Assembly (NCBI GenBank): GCA_963738185.1 | Contig: CAVTVA010000003.1 | Span: forward strand, 2,294,001 to 2,358,000 | Direction: 5' to 3' | Length of the DNA: 64,000 bases | Source of the DNA: AP-15 sp963738185 | GTDB taxonomy: Bacteria; Pseudomonadota; Alphaproteobacteria; ATCC43930; CGMCC-115725 | Part shown: positions 44,024 through 53,310 of the stretch, piece after piece | Layout: each line of letters begins with the position of its first letter | Position numbering within the stretch: the first letter of the stretch is position 1 | The notes under the pieces: generated by a model | Databases searched by the model: none | The model's input: the letters and a program-made list of their open reading frames with translations, nothing else | Told to the model about the DNA's origin: nothing | Translations under genes and position numbers: made by a program

Positions 44024-45556
44024 ATGGCCGCGCAGGTTCGGACAGTGGCGTTCAGCGGGATCGAGGTCATCGAGGTCGAAGCCCAGGTGACGATCACCTC
44101 CGGGCTGCCGGCCTTTACCGTGGTCGGCCTGCCGGACAAGGCGGTCGCCGAATCGCGCGAACGGGTGCGCTCGGCGCTGAACTCGCTCGGGCTGGGGCTG
44201 CCGCCAAAGCACATCACAGTCAATCTCGCCCCGGCCGATGTGTTGAAGGAAGGCAGCCATTTCGACCTGCCGATCGCATTGGCGCTGCTGGTGGCGATGG
44301 AGGCGTTGCCAGCCGACGAGCTGGTCTCCTACATGGCGCTCGGCGAGCTGTCGCTCGATGGCTCGGTGACCAGCGTCGCCGGGGTTTTGCTCGCGGGCCT
44401 GGCGGCCGCCGGCCGCGAGTGCGGCATCATCTGCCCGGCAGCTTGCGGCGGCGAGGCGGCCTGGGCCGGCGAGATCGAGATCGTTGCCGCCCCCAGCCTC
44501 TTGGCAATCGTCAACCATTTCAAAGGGACCCAGCTGCTGCCGCCGCCCGAGGCGCGATTGGCCGTCTCGTCCGCCGCCGGGCTCGACCTCAAGGATGTAA
44601 AAGGCCAGGAAAGCGCCAAGCGAGCAATCGAGATCGCCGCTGCCGGCGGTCACAATCTGTTGATGGTCGGCCCACCGGGGTCGGGCAAATCGATGCTGGC
44701 GGCGCGCCTGCCGAGCCTATTGCCGCCGCTCGAACCCGCCCAAGCGCTCGAGCTCGGCATGATCCAATCGGTCGCGGGCGGGCTGCGCAGCACCGGGTTG
44801 TCACGCGAGCGGCCATTCCGCGAGCCGCATCATTCGGCCTCGCTCCCCGCCTTGGTCGGCGGCGGCATGCGGGCGCGGCCCGGAGAGATCTCGCTCGCTC
44901 ACCAGGGTGTATTGTTTCTCGACGAATTGCCGGAGTTCAACCGCGCCGCGCTCGAAGCCTTGCGCCAGCCGCTCGAAACCGGCCGGGTCAGCATCGCCCG
45001 GGCCAACGGGCACGTTACTTATCCGGCGCGGTTTCAGCTGATCGCGGCGATGAACCCGTGCCGCTGCGGGCATTTTGCCGAACAGGCTTGCGGCCGTGCG
45101 CCGCGCTGCGCCGAGGAATACCAGGGCCGGCTGTCGGGGCCGCTGCTCGACCGCATCGATCTGCATATCGATGTGCCGGCGGTGTCGCCCGCCGATCTCG
45201 GCCTGCCGCCCCCCGGCGAGGACAGCGCCGCGGTCGCCCGGCGGGTTGCGGCAGCGCGCCAGCGCCAGACGGCGCGCTACGCCGATGTGCCGCAGGAGCG
45301 GCGGATCAGCACCAATGCCGAGGCCGACGGCGCCTTGCTCGACGAAGTGGCGGCACCCGATCCTGACGGCCGCGCGCTGTTGGTTAGGGCAGCGGAGCGC
45401 CTGCGGCTGTCGGCGCGCGGCTATCACCGGGTGCTGCGTGTCGCCCGCACCTTGGCTGACCTCGAAGGTGCGGCGATCGTCGGCCGGCGCCACCTGGCCG
45501 AAGCGCTGAGCTACCGCCGGCAGAAAACCTTGCCCGAAACCGCGGCGCGCGGGTAG
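44024..45556 (+). CDS. comM: YifB/ComM-family Mg-chelatase-like AAA+ ATPase
   Basis: The 510-residue protein has an N-terminal Lon-protease-like ChlI domain (TVVGLPDKAVAESRERVRSA), Walker A MVGPPGSGKSMLAARL (about 217-232), Walker B GVLFLDELPEFNRAAL, and the Cys-rich MNPCRCGHFAEQACG. The C-terminal Mg_chelatase_C domain ends in LAEALSYRR. ComM is a hexameric helicase that promotes branch migration during natural transformation. No other competence gene is nearby, so a general recombination role is also possible. It converges on the histidine kinase gene with a 10-bp gap. Confidence 0.93.
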   Translation: MAAQVRTVAFSGIEVIEVEAQVTITSGLPAFTVVGLPDKAVAESRERVRSALNSLGLGLPPKHITVNLAPADVLKEGSHFDLPIALALLVAMEALPADELVSYMALGELSLDGSVTSVAGVLLAGLAAAGRECGIICPAACGGEAAWAGEIEIVAAPSLLAIVNHFKGTQLLPPPEARLAVSSAAGLDLKDVKGQESAKRAIEIAAAGGHNLLMVGPPGSGKSMLAARLPSLLPPLEPAQALELGMIQSVAGGLRSTGLSRERPFREPHHSASLPALVGGGMRARPGEISLAHQGVLFLDELPEFNRAALEALRQPLETGRVSIARANGHVTYPARFQLIAAMNPCRCGHFAEQACGRAPRCAEEYQGRLSGPLLDRIDLHIDVPAVSPADLGLPPPGEDSAAVARRVAAARQRQTARYADVPQERRISTNAEADGALLDEVAAPDPDGRALLVRAAERLRLSARGYHRVLRVARTLADLEGAAIVGRRHLAEALSYRRQKTLPETAARG

Positions 45557-45566
45557 GGCGGCGGCA

Positions 45567-46526
45567 TCAGCCGGACGGCCACTCCGCAGCGCGACGATCC
45601 GGGTCTCCCGCCGCAATTCGGCCGGCCGGGAACGAGATGCGCACGACAGTGCCGGTCTGTAGTGTGCTGTGCAAGTCGAGGGTGGCGCCATGCTGCTCGG
45701 CCAAAGCCTTCGCCAGGGTCAGGCCTAACCCGGCCCCGTCGGGGTGCCGCGACCCGTTCGCGGCAATCTGCCCGAACCGGGCAAGAGCGATCGGGACGTT
45801 GTCAGGATCGATGCCAATGCCGCTATCGGTGATCACAACCGCGAGACCATCCGTGAGCTCGACCGCGATCTCGACCCGCCCGCCCGGTTCGGTAAACTTG
45901 ACCGCGTTGGACAGCACGTTCAGCAGGATTTGTCGCACCCGCCGGGGATCGCAGCAAAGGCGCGGCAGCCGGGTTGTGGCCGGCAGCCCGGCGAGCGTCA
46001 CCCCGGCCCGCTGCGCCATTGGCACAATCAGGCGGATCGCCTCGTCGATGACCGCGTCGAGCGCAACCGGCTCCTCCTTCAATGCCACCTGGCCCGAATC
46101 GTGCCGGGCGAGATCGAGCGCATCGTCGACGATGCCGAGCAGGTGCCGCCCGCAAAAGATGATGTCGTCGAGGTAGTTGCGATAGCTCGGGTGGCCGACC
46201 GGCCCAAACGCTTCCGAGCGCATGATTTCGGAAAAGCCGATGATCGCGTTGAGGGGGGTGCGCAGCTCGTGGCTCATCTCGGCGAGCAGATCGGCCTGGG
46301 CCGTGCTCGCCGCCGCGGCACTGGCCGCGCATTGCCTCAATTCGCCGATCGTGGCGCGGCAGCGCTCGAGTTCTTGCCGCTGCCGTTCGACCTCGGCCCG
46401 CATCGCCGGGAAATCTTCGCTGATGCGGAAGTGCTCGACGGCCCGTGGCCGGTCATGGGTCGCGGCAGTGCTCGCCCGATCGGCCTCGACTGTGGGCGCC
46501 GCAATCGCATTATCTGCGCTTTTCAT
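45567..46526 (-). CDS. Cytosolic hybrid-less sensor histidine kinase (HisKA)
   Basis: The 319-residue protein has a short coiled-coil (about 42-70), a HisKA dimerisation domain with the phospho-acceptor in LLAEMSHELRTPLNAIIGFSE (His about 86), and an ATPase domain with N-box ILLNVLSNAVKFTEPGG, ITDSGIGIDPDN and GAGLGLTLAKALAEQHG. It has no membrane segment or recognised sensor domain, so the signal must come through a partner. The sequence resembles PleC/DivJ-like kinases of alphaproteobacteria. The ATG has GGGGAAG nine bases upstream. No response regulator is adjacent. Confidence 0.9.
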   Translation of the reverse strand: MKSADNAIAAPTVEADRASTAATHDRPRAVEHFRISEDFPAMRAEVERQRQELERCRATIGELRQCAASAAAASTAQADLLAEMSHELRTPLNAIIGFSEIMRSEAFGPVGHPSYRNYLDDIIFCGRHLLGIVDDALDLARHDSGQVALKEEPVALDAVIDEAIRLIVPMAQRAGVTLAGLPATTRLPRLCCDPRRVRQILLNVLSNAVKFTEPGGRVEIAVELTDGLAVVITDSGIGIDPDNVPIALARFGQIAANGSRHPDGAGLGLTLAKALAEQHGATLDLHSTLQTGTVVRISFPAGRIAAGDPDRRAAEWPSG

Positions 46527-46680
46527 GGTTAATTCTTCCCCTGCTCAGCGCATCTGGATCAGGCGAGACAGTAGGCTTATCGCGAACTTATAGGGTATTT
46601 GTGATCGCGGCAAATTTCAGGCCTCGCCTGCGACGTAGAAGACCGAGCGCTGGCCGTCAACGCGGATTGCCGTCGTGGCG

Positions 46681-47691
46681 TCAAGCACCCGGTGCGCGGC
46701 GACCCGGGCGCAGCCGCAGCCCCGGCGTCGGCCGTTCGAGCAGAACCTCGCGCCGGAAGCGCACCAGCCGCGCCGGTCGGCCGCCGGTCTCGGCGCTGAT
46801 CCCGCCGGTCTCCTCCACGAGACCCTGCTGCTCGACCAGCCGGCGAAAATTCTGCTTGTGCAGCCGCACCCCCGACAATGCCTCGACTGTGCGCTGCAAT
46901 TGCAGCAAGGTGAAGGATGGCGGCATCAGCTCGAACACGACCGGGCGGTATTTGATCTTGCCGCGCAGCCGGCCCATTGCCGTGGCCAGTATCCGGCGAT
47001 GATCGGCGGCCATCGGCACCCCGAAAACCGGGCCGTCGGCCGGCGCGAGCACCCGGTCGAGACTGCGCCAAGCCTCCGGGATCAGACCCGCCTCATAGAG
47101 CAGCTCATAACGGTCGAGCACCAGCTCCTCGTTCCAGGATGCAGCAAAGGCGAGACCCAGCCGCTCAAGGCGCAGCCGGCGCTCGGCCTCGCCGATGGCC
47201 TCACTGGCCCATAGGCCGAGCCGTTCCTCAAGCGGTGTGAGCGCCGCCGGCTTGCCGGCGCGCCAGTCTTCCCAGGGGAAATAGCGATACCAGCTGTGCC
47301 ACTCTGCCTCCGCCCCATTCCCGGTCCGCGCCTCGCGCACCAGGGCCAGATAGGCGACGGTCAAGGCCCGGGCCGGATGCGCATGCTCGCTTTCGACCCG
47401 GTCGCGGTCGCCAAACGTGTAAAGCTGCTCGACATAGCCGAGCCTTTGCCTCGTCTGCCGCTCGACCCAGGCCCGCAGCCCAACCTCGAGAGTGCGGTGC
47501 TCGATCTCCAAAGGGCCCGAGGGCAACGCCTCGACCGCCTCCGGCCCCGGCTGCACGCTCAGCATGCGCGGCTCGGCGGCTGTCGCGGTGACGATGACCG
47601 CGCTCAGCCGGATCGCCAGCGATGCGCCGCGCTCATTCCGTGGCGCCGGGCGCGAGGGCGACAGGGCCGCATTTGCTGCACCGTTTTGCAT
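46681..47691 (-). CDS. NrtR-like NUDIX/winged-helix NAD regulator
   Basis: The 336-residue protein has an N-terminal NUDIX-like half (about 20-190, VEQLYTFGDRDRVESEHAHP) and a C-terminal winged-helix half (about 225-310) with FELMPPSFTLLQLQRTVEAL and LHKQNFRRLVEQQGLVEETG. This is the layout of NrtR-type regulators, which sense ADP-ribose, and of the 'NAD regulator' proteins of alphaproteobacteria. No nad genes are adjacent. The final residues may be out of frame. The +1 frame after LRLRP continues as a protein-like stretch ending VDGQRSVFYVAGEA and stopping at 46617. Confidence 0.8.
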   Translation of the reverse strand: MQNGAANAALSPSRPAPRNERGASLAIRLSAVIVTATAAEPRMLSVQPGPEAVEALPSGPLEIEHRTLEVGLRAWVERQTRQRLGYVEQLYTFGDRDRVESEHAHPARALTVAYLALVREARTGNGAEAEWHSWYRYFPWEDWRAGKPAALTPLEERLGLWASEAIGEAERRLRLERLGLAFAASWNEELVLDRYELLYEAGLIPEAWRSLDRVLAPADGPVFGVPMAADHRRILATAMGRLRGKIKYRPVVFELMPPSFTLLQLQRTVEALSGVRLHKQNFRRLVEQQGLVEETGGISAETGGRPARLVRFRREVLLERPTPGLRLRPGRRAPGA

Positions 47692-47771
47692 GCGGGACAG
47701 ACACCCCTGATTTGCGCGCGGCGCAGCTTAGCACATTCGCTGGCGATGATGGGACCACGCCGCGCGGACCT

Positions 47772-48644
47772 TCATTGCGCATCGATCCGCAGGTATTTTT
47801 GTTCAAGCGCGCGCCAGCGGTCCGTGCCGACCGCATCTTCGCGCTCCTGAAAAGTGGCGAGATCGGCCTCGATGCGGGTCGTGTCGCCGTCCTCCTGCAG
47901 CACTGCCAGCACCCTCTGCGCCGCGCGGATCGCGGCTCGATGGGTCTGCGAGGGGTAGATGCCAAGGCGAAAGCCCATCGCCTCGAGCTCGCGCGCCGGA
48001 ACCATCGGGGTCTTGCCGCCCTCGAACACGTTGACCAGCGCCGGCCCGGCGACCTGCCGCGCCACAATGCGCAATTCCGCAAGGTTTTGCGGCGCCTCGA
48101 CAAAACCGACATCGGCGCCGGCTTCGAGATAGGCGTTGACCCGCTCGATCGCCGCGTCGAGCCCCTCGACCGCGCGCGCGTCGGAGCGGGCGATGACGAT
48201 CAGATCGGGGTCTTGCCTGGTATCGACCGCAGCCTTGATCTTCCCAACCATCTCCCCGACCGGGATGATCTCCTTGCCCTCGTAGTGGCCGCATTTTTTC
48301 GGCGACGCCTGGTCCTCGAGATGAAAGGCGGCGACCCCCGATTTCTCATATTCCCGGACCGTGCGGATCACGTTGATCGCGTTGCCGTAGCCGGTATCGG
48401 CGTCGGCGACGACCGGGATCCCGACCGCCTCGACCGTCAGCCCGATAAAACGGACGTTTTCGGACAGGGTCAGCAGACCGAGATCGGGATAGCCGTTCGC
48501 CCGCGAATAGCCGCCGCCGGTGAGATAGACCGCCTCGAACCCGGCCTGCTCGACCAGCCGCGCGGTCAGGGTGTCATAGGCGCCGGGCACCATCGCATAG
48601 CCGTCGCGCTCGATCAGCCGCCGCATTCTTTGCCGCATCGTCAT
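47772..48644 (-). CDS. Isocitrate lyase/PEP mutase-family enzyme
   Basis: The 290-residue TIM-barrel enzyme has the family loop SPKKCGHYEGKEIIP (KKCGH motif with the catalytic Cys), VYLTGGGYSRANGYPDLGLL, and the metal-binding PVVADADTGYGNAINV. Members include methylisocitrate lyase, oxaloacetate decarboxylase and carboxyphosphoenolpyruvate mutase. The exact reaction cannot be fixed by eye, and no prpC/prpD genes are adjacent. The ATG at 48644 has AAGGAGA seven bases upstream. The longer frame to 48881 is antisense to folD. Confidence 0.88.
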   Translation of the reverse strand: MTMRQRMRRLIERDGYAMVPGAYDTLTARLVEQAGFEAVYLTGGGYSRANGYPDLGLLTLSENVRFIGLTVEAVGIPVVADADTGYGNAINVIRTVREYEKSGVAAFHLEDQASPKKCGHYEGKEIIPVGEMVGKIKAAVDTRQDPDLIVIARSDARAVEGLDAAIERVNAYLEAGADVGFVEAPQNLAELRIVARQVAGPALVNVFEGGKTPMVPARELEAMGFRLGIYPSQTHRAAIRAAQRVLAVLQEDGDTTRIEADLATFQEREDAVGTDRWRALEQKYLRIDAQ

Positions 48645-48788
48645 CCGCGTTCTCCTTTTGCCACATGTCGCGCCGGGCCGACCGGATCGCCGCTCCTCGG
48701 TATTGCCGGCCCCGGATATTGTCGGCGTTGCCGGCCGAACCCGGTATAAATTTTGCGCAGGTTCGGTCGGGCTATGGGGGAGAGCGGG

Positions 48789-49676
48789 GTGGCGAATGCG
48801 CGGATCATCGACGGCAAGGCGATTGCTGCCGGGTTGCGTCAGCGCGTCGCCGACGCTGCGGCGCAGCTCACTGCGAGACATCGCCTAACCCCAGGCCTCG
48901 GCGCGATCCTGGTTGGCGACGACCCGGCAAGCCGCAGCTATGTCCGCGCCAAGGCGGGCGCCTGCGCCGCCGCCGGGCTCGCCTCGTTCGAGCGGCGACT
49001 GCCCGGCGACACCACCGAAACGATGCTGATCGCCGAAATCGGCGCGCTCAATCGCGACGAGCGGATCGACGGGATTCTGGTGCAGCTGCCGTTGCCGGCT
49101 AGAATCGACGTCCACCGGGTGATCGCGACACTCGATCCGGCAAAGGATGTCGACGGGTTTCATCCGACCAATGTCGGCCGGCTGTGGGCCGGGCTGCCCG
49201 GCCTCGCGCCGTGCACCCCACAAGGCATTCTGAGGCTGTTGCGCACGGTGCGCCAGGATCTTGCCGGCGCTGAGGCCGTCGTTCTCGGGCGCTCGAACAT
49301 CGTGGGCAAGCCGATGGCGGCGTTGCTGCTGGCGGCCGACTGCACGGTCACGACGGTCCATTCGAAAACGCGCGATGCGGTCTCGATCGCGCGCCGTGCC
49401 GACATCCTGGTGGCCGCGACCGGGCAACCCCTGATGGTCGGACCCGACTGGGTCAAGCCTGGCGCCATCGTCATCGATGCCGGGATCAGCCCGATCGCAG
49501 CGCCGGATGGCGGCAGCCGGCTGGTCGGCGATGTCGATTTCGCGGCCGTTTTGCCAACGGCCGGCGCGATCACCCCAGTTCCGGGCGGGGTCGGGCCGAT
49601 GACCATCGCCTGCCTGTTGCGCAACACGCTGATCGCCGCCTGCCGTCGCCGCGGGCTGGCCGAGCCGCCCCTCTGA
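48789..49676 (+). CDS. folD: Bifunctional methylenetetrahydrofolate dehydrogenase/cyclohydrolase
   Basis: The 295-residue enzyme interconverts 5,10-methylene-THF and 10-formyl-THF. It shows RIIDGKAIAAGLRQRV, the catalytic Tyr/Lys of YVRAKAGACAAAGL, DGILVQLPLPARID, the NADP-site GRSNIVGKPMAALL, and PGGVGPMTIACLLRNT. The GTG at 48789 is chosen because GGGGGAGAG lies six bases upstream. An in-frame ATG at 48774 lacks a ribosome binding site. It is divergent from the isocitrate-lyase-family gene across about 144 bp. Confidence 0.95.
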   Translation: MANARIIDGKAIAAGLRQRVADAAAQLTARHRLTPGLGAILVGDDPASRSYVRAKAGACAAAGLASFERRLPGDTTETMLIAEIGALNRDERIDGILVQLPLPARIDVHRVIATLDPAKDVDGFHPTNVGRLWAGLPGLAPCTPQGILRLLRTVRQDLAGAEAVVLGRSNIVGKPMAALLLAADCTVTTVHSKTRDAVSIARRADILVAATGQPLMVGPDWVKPGAIVIDAGISPIAAPDGGSRLVGDVDFAAVLPTAGAITPVPGGVGPMTIACLLRNTLIAACRRRGLAEPPL

Positions 49677-49794
49677 TGGGCGCCGGTCGGGGGTTTGGCA
49701 TGCCGCGAGCCTGCATTTTGTCACAGCGATGCGCGCGGAACGATTGCGGCACGGGTTCCGTTTGAGCGGCATGACCACAAAGGAGGCGACGATC

Positions 49795-50298
49795 ATGTTG
49801 TTAAAGAGTGCGACGAGCATGGCCTTTGCCACCGCTTGTCTAACCGCATTGGCGACCGCGCCGGGCGCCATGGCGCAAACGGCGAACCCAAACAGCAGCT
49901 CGACCTACCAGATGCAGCAGTCACCGCAGAGCACCGCCGATTGGTCGCGGAGCGGCTATGGCTCGACTTCCGGGAACTACACGCCGCAAGCCTACCAGGG
50001 CAACGGTTCGTCCTCCTGGGCGGGCGGGAACCAACTGGTGACCAACGGCCCGCAAAGCAACGGGGTGGAGCGCTCGGGCAACTGGTCGGCGCGGCAGAAC
50101 GTGATCCAGAGCCATCACTACACTCGCATGCTGGAAAGCAGCGCGGCGTTCCGCCATGCGCGGATGCGCAAGGAATGCGGCCCGATCACCGATCCGCAAC
50201 TGCACCAGAACTGCATGGCGAGCTTCAATCGCTACGCACCTGCGATGTACGGCTCGTCGACTGCTCCGCACCCGTACGGCAGCAACTACGGCCGCTGA
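49795..50298 (+). CDS. Secreted Ser/Asn/Gln-rich hypothetical protein
   Basis: The 167-residue protein starts at an ATG with AAAGGAGG eight bases upstream. A signal peptide (about 1-28, TALATAPGAMAQ) is followed by a low-complexity Ser/Asn/Gln/Gly region (about 30-100) and a C-terminal segment with two Cys (MRKECGPITDPQLHQNCMAS) that may form a disulfide. The C-terminal pattern resembles small uncharacterised alphaproteobacterial secreted proteins. It follows folD and converges on the HAD phosphatase gene, with a strong hairpin between them. Confidence 0.65.
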   Translation: MLLKSATSMAFATACLTALATAPGAMAQTANPNSSSTYQMQQSPQSTADWSRSGYGSTSGNYTPQAYQGNGSSSWAGGNQLVTNGPQSNGVERSGNWSARQNVIQSHHYTRMLESSAAFRHARMRKECGPITDPQLHQNCMASFNRYAPAMYGSSTAPHPYGSNYGR

Positions 50299-50313
50299 TC
50301 CCGAGGCAATTTT

Positions 50314-50344
50314 GACGGAAGCCGCGAGCCGGGCGGCTTCCGTC
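50314..50344. terminator. Strong hairpin between convergent genes
   Basis: A perfect 12-bp stem (GACGGAAGCCGC and GCGGCTTCCGTC) with a 7-base loop sits between the secreted-protein gene and the end of the pentose phosphate operon and overlaps the last gene's stop codon. There is no clear U-tract on either strand, so termination is probable but not certain. Confidence 0.55.
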
Positions 50345-51150
50345 AGCCGCCGAGGATGTGGCGTTCGATCGCGACGGCAAACCCGTCCTCGTCATTCGAG
50401 AGCGTGGTTTCCTTGGCGAGCGCTTTAACCTCTGGGCTGGCGTTCCCCATCGCAATCGGGAAGCCGGCGCGGCGGAACATCTCAACGTCGTTGCCCATAT
50501 CGCCGAGCACGGCGATCTCGTCGCGCGGCACTGCGAGCCGGCCGGCCAACAGATCGACGAGCCGCCCCTTGTCGATGCCCGGCGGGGTGATATCGCAGTA
50601 ATAGGGCTGCGAGCGCAAAACCGTGGCGCGGTCGCGCAAGGCGGCTTGTCCGGCCGCCACCGCGCTCGCAACTCGGTCGTGGGCTCTTGCTTGCCCCGAC
50701 GATCTTCGACACCGCCTCGAGATGCCCGTCAAAGGAGGGGACTACGGTCGGCGACGTCTGGATGGTGCGGAGTTCGAGATCGACGTGATCGCCGGCCCGG
50801 TCGCGGATCAGCCACGCATCGCCGGTGAACACCCAGATGCTGGTGATGCCGTGCTCCTCGAGCATCGCGATCGCATCGGCCGCCGCATCGCGCATCAGCA
50901 ATTTCTGCTCTACCGGGGTGAGATCGGGGTTGACGATCGAGCCGCCGTTGTAGCCGCCGAACGGCAAAGCGAGCTGCAGCGGCCCGATCAGCATGCGCTG
51001 GCCAAATGGCGGGCGGCTGCTGCAGATCGAGAAGCGAATGCCGCGCCGATGCAATTGGGCGACGGCGGCGATGGCGCGCGGCGTCAGCGTCTTCTCGGTG
51101 GTGACGAGAGTGCCGTCGACATCCGAGACGACGAGCGAGATGTTTCTCAT
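50343..51150 (-). CDS. Cof-type HAD hydrolase, with one apparent frameshift
   Basis: The HAD phosphatase starts at MRNISLVVSDVDGTLVTTEK (catalytic DxD), has a C2-type cap, and a C-terminal motif GDMGNDVEMFRRAGFPIAMGNA. The frame shifts at 50681-50683. The original frame ends at 50482 after an Arg-rich tail. The +1 frame continues with HDRVASAVAAGQAALRDRAT and stops at 50343. Removing one base from the CCC run gives 268 residues, normal for Cof proteins. It overlaps rpiA by ATGA and is last in the pentose phosphate operon, so it may be a sugar-phosphate phosphatase. That role is inferred from position. Confidence 0.85.
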
Positions 51151-51866
51151 GCCGGGTTCCCTGGGGAGCAGGACGAGGGTGGGATCAAGACCTCAACGCC
51201 GGTGGCCGAGGCGACGATGACGATCGAGCTGCGCCCGACAAACAGCCCACTGTCCACGGCGCCGACGGTCATCGCAATGCGCGCCTCAAGCGAGGCCGGA
51301 TCGCGGATCGGGCCGAACCGGCAGTCGAGGATGTAATTGCCGCCATCGGTCAGGTAAGGCTGCTCGCCGGCCGCGTAGCGCCGTTCGGGCGCGCAGCCCA
51401 ATAGCGCCAGCGCCGCCGCTGTTGCCTGCCAGCCAAATTGAGTCACCTCGACCGGGACCGGGGTGTGCTGGCCGAGCTGTTCGACCAGCTTTTCCTGATC
51501 GACGACGACGACCAGCCGTCGGCTTGCCGCGGCTACGATCTTTTCGCGCAGCAATGCGCCGCCCAGGCCCTTGATCAGGTTGAGCGTGCCGAGCTCGACC
51601 TCGTCGGCGCCGTCGATCGTCAAGTCGAGCTTCTGATATTCGGCGAAGGTCGCAATCGGGATGCCGAGCCGGCGCGCCTGCGCGGCAGTGCGCTCGGAAG
51701 TCGGAACCCCGACGATCCGCAGCCCTCGGGCGACCCGGGCGGCCAGCCCCTCGACGACAAAGGCCGCAGTCGACCCGGTGCCGAGGCCGAGGATCATCCC
51801 GTCCTCGACCTCTTCGATCGCGCGCAGCGCCGCCGCGCGCTTGAGCCGATCGCGCTCGATCGTCAT
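51147..51866 (-). CDS. rpiA: Ribose-5-phosphate isomerase A
   Basis: The 239-residue enzyme interconverts ribose 5-phosphate and ribulose 5-phosphate. Signatures are ILGLGTGSTAAFVVEGLA, LTIDGADEVELGTLNLIKG, and GALLREKIVAAASRR with the catalytic residues. It overlaps the upstream pgl gene by four bases (ATGA) and the downstream HAD gene by four bases. This tight coupling supports one transcription unit for the entire pentose phosphate pathway. Confidence 0.96.
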   Translation of the reverse strand: MTIERDRLKRAAALRAIEEVEDGMILGLGTGSTAAFVVEGLAARVARGLRIVGVPTSERTAAQARRLGIPIATFAEYQKLDLTIDGADEVELGTLNLIKGLGGALLREKIVAAASRRLVVVVDQEKLVEQLGQHTPVPVEVTQFGWQATAAALALLGCAPERRYAAGEQPYLTDGGNYILDCRFGPIRDPASLEARIAMTVGAVDSGLFVGRSSIVIVASATGVEVLIPPSSCSPGNPA

Positions 51867-52588
51867 CGATCGGGTTTTGCCGCCGCGTCAGCGAACCAGA
51901 TCAGCTCGCCCAGCGGTCGCAATCGCGCCGCGGGAAGCTCCAGGTCGCCAGCCAGCACCCGCGCCAGGGCGTCTCGCTTGTCTGCGCCCGCGACCAGAAA
52001 CGCCGTGTGCCGGCTGCTGGCAAGCGGCGGATAGGTCAAGGTGATGCGCACCTCCGGCCTGGCGCCGACCACCTCGGCGACCCAGCGCTGGCGCTCGTCG
52101 AGGACCTTTGTTCCCGGCATCAGCGAGGCGGTGTGGCCGTCCGGACCCAGGCCCAGCAATTCGACGTCAAACAGCGGGCGCGCCGGGTCGAGCGTTTCGG
52201 CGCCGTAATAGGATTTGAGCACGCCTTCATAAGCGCGTGCTGCCGCCGCCGGCGCGCCGCTCGTTTCGATGCCGTGAATATTCTGCGGCGGCGCCGGGAC
52301 ATGCGCCAACAGCGCCTCGCGCGCCATCCGATAATTGCTGTCCGGGTGGTCCCACGCGACAAACCGCTCGTCGCCCCAAAACCAATGCACCCGGTCCCAC
52401 GGCATCGCCTCGCGATAGGGCGCGGCGGCCAGCAACTGATAAAGGCGGCGCGGGGTCGAGCCGCCCGACAGGCAGATCGCGAACCGGCCCTTGCTGCTCG
52501 CGGCCAGATCGGCGATCCAGCGCGCAGCGCGGTGCGCCAGCTCCTCCAAATCTTCGACGGCCTCGATGCGGGTTTGGCTCGGCGGCAT
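51863..52588 (-). CDS. pgl: 6-phosphogluconolactonase
   Basis: The 241-residue enzyme hydrolyses 6-phosphogluconolactone, the second oxidative step. It has CLSGGSTPRRLYQLLA, VHWFWGDERFVAWDHPDSNY and LLGLGPDGHTASLMPGT, the standard SugarP-isomerase-fold lactonase motifs. The start ATG is nine bases after the rpe stop, and the end overlaps rpiA by ATGA. Confidence 0.96.
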   Translation of the reverse strand: MPPSQTRIEAVEDLEELAHRAARWIADLAASSKGRFAICLSGGSTPRRLYQLLAAAPYREAMPWDRVHWFWGDERFVAWDHPDSNYRMAREALLAHVPAPPQNIHGIETSGAPAAAARAYEGVLKSYYGAETLDPARPLFDVELLGLGPDGHTASLMPGTKVLDERQRWVAEVVGARPEVRITLTYPPLASSRHTAFLVAGADKRDALARVLAGDLELPAARLRPLGELIWFADAAAKPDR

Positions 52589-52597
52589 CGGTATTCC

Positions 52598-53275
52598 TCA
52601 CGAACAGCTTTGGCCGGAGTTGCGGATCGCGGCGATCGCGCGGGCATAATCAGGCGCATGGAACACCGCCGAGCCGGCGACGATCGCGTTCGCCCCGGCC
52701 TCGCGCACGCGCCAGGCATTGTCGCCGCTCAACCCGCCATCGACCTCGATCACCGGGTCGAGCCCGCGCGCGTCGCACAGTCGCCGCAACTCGGCGATTT
52801 TGGGCAACATCTCAGGCAAAAACTCCTGACCGCCAAAACCGGGGTTGACCGTCATGATCAGCACCACGCCGCACAGATGCAGCACGTATTCGATCTGCGA
52901 TAGCGGCGTCGCCGGGTTCAGCACTACCCCCGCGACCTTTCCGAGACCACGGATATGCGAGAGGGTGCGATGCAGGTGGATCGTCGCGCTGGGTTCGCAA
53001 TGGACCAGCAGATGGTCGGCGCCGGCCTTGGCGAAATCATCGAGGTAGTGTTCGGGTTCGACGATCATCAGGTGCACATCGACCGGCTTTGCCGTCGCTT
53101 TGCGCACCGCGGCGACGACCACCGGGCCGATCGTGATGTTCGGGACAAACCGCCCGTCCATCACATCGACATGAATCCAGTCGCCGCCGGCATGGTCGGC
53201 GGCCTCCACCTCCTCGGCGAGGCGGCCGAAATCGGCCGACAGGATCGAGGGGGCGACAATAACCGGTCGGGCCAT
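52598..53275 (-). CDS. rpe: Ribulose-phosphate 3-epimerase
   Basis: The 225-residue TIM-barrel enzyme interconverts ribulose 5-phosphate and xylulose 5-phosphate. It shows APSILSADFGRLAEEV, HVDVMDGRFVPNITIGP, VLIMTVNPGFGGQEFLP and DPVIEVDGGLSGDN with the metal and catalytic residues. The start at the ATG (MARPVIVAPSI) is set by family alignment; the Shine-Dalgarno is weak. It is 35 bp downstream of zwf and nine bases upstream of pgl. Confidence 0.96.
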   Translation of the reverse strand: MARPVIVAPSILSADFGRLAEEVEAADHAGGDWIHVDVMDGRFVPNITIGPVVVAAVRKATAKPVDVHLMIVEPEHYLDDFAKAGADHLLVHCEPSATIHLHRTLSHIRGLGKVAGVVLNPATPLSQIEYVLHLCGVVLIMTVNPGFGGQEFLPEMLPKIAELRRLCDARGLDPVIEVDGGLSGDNAWRVREAGANAIVAGSAVFHAPDYARAIAAIRNSGQSCS

Positions 53276-53310
53276 GGTCAAAGCGGAGCCATTTGTTGTC
53301 GAGCGCGGGG

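Noticed and set aside
43600..45366. 588-codon open frame overlapping comM and the doxX region
   Set aside because: It is Arg/Gly/Ala-rich and out of frame with the clear ComM protein; a high-GC shadow.
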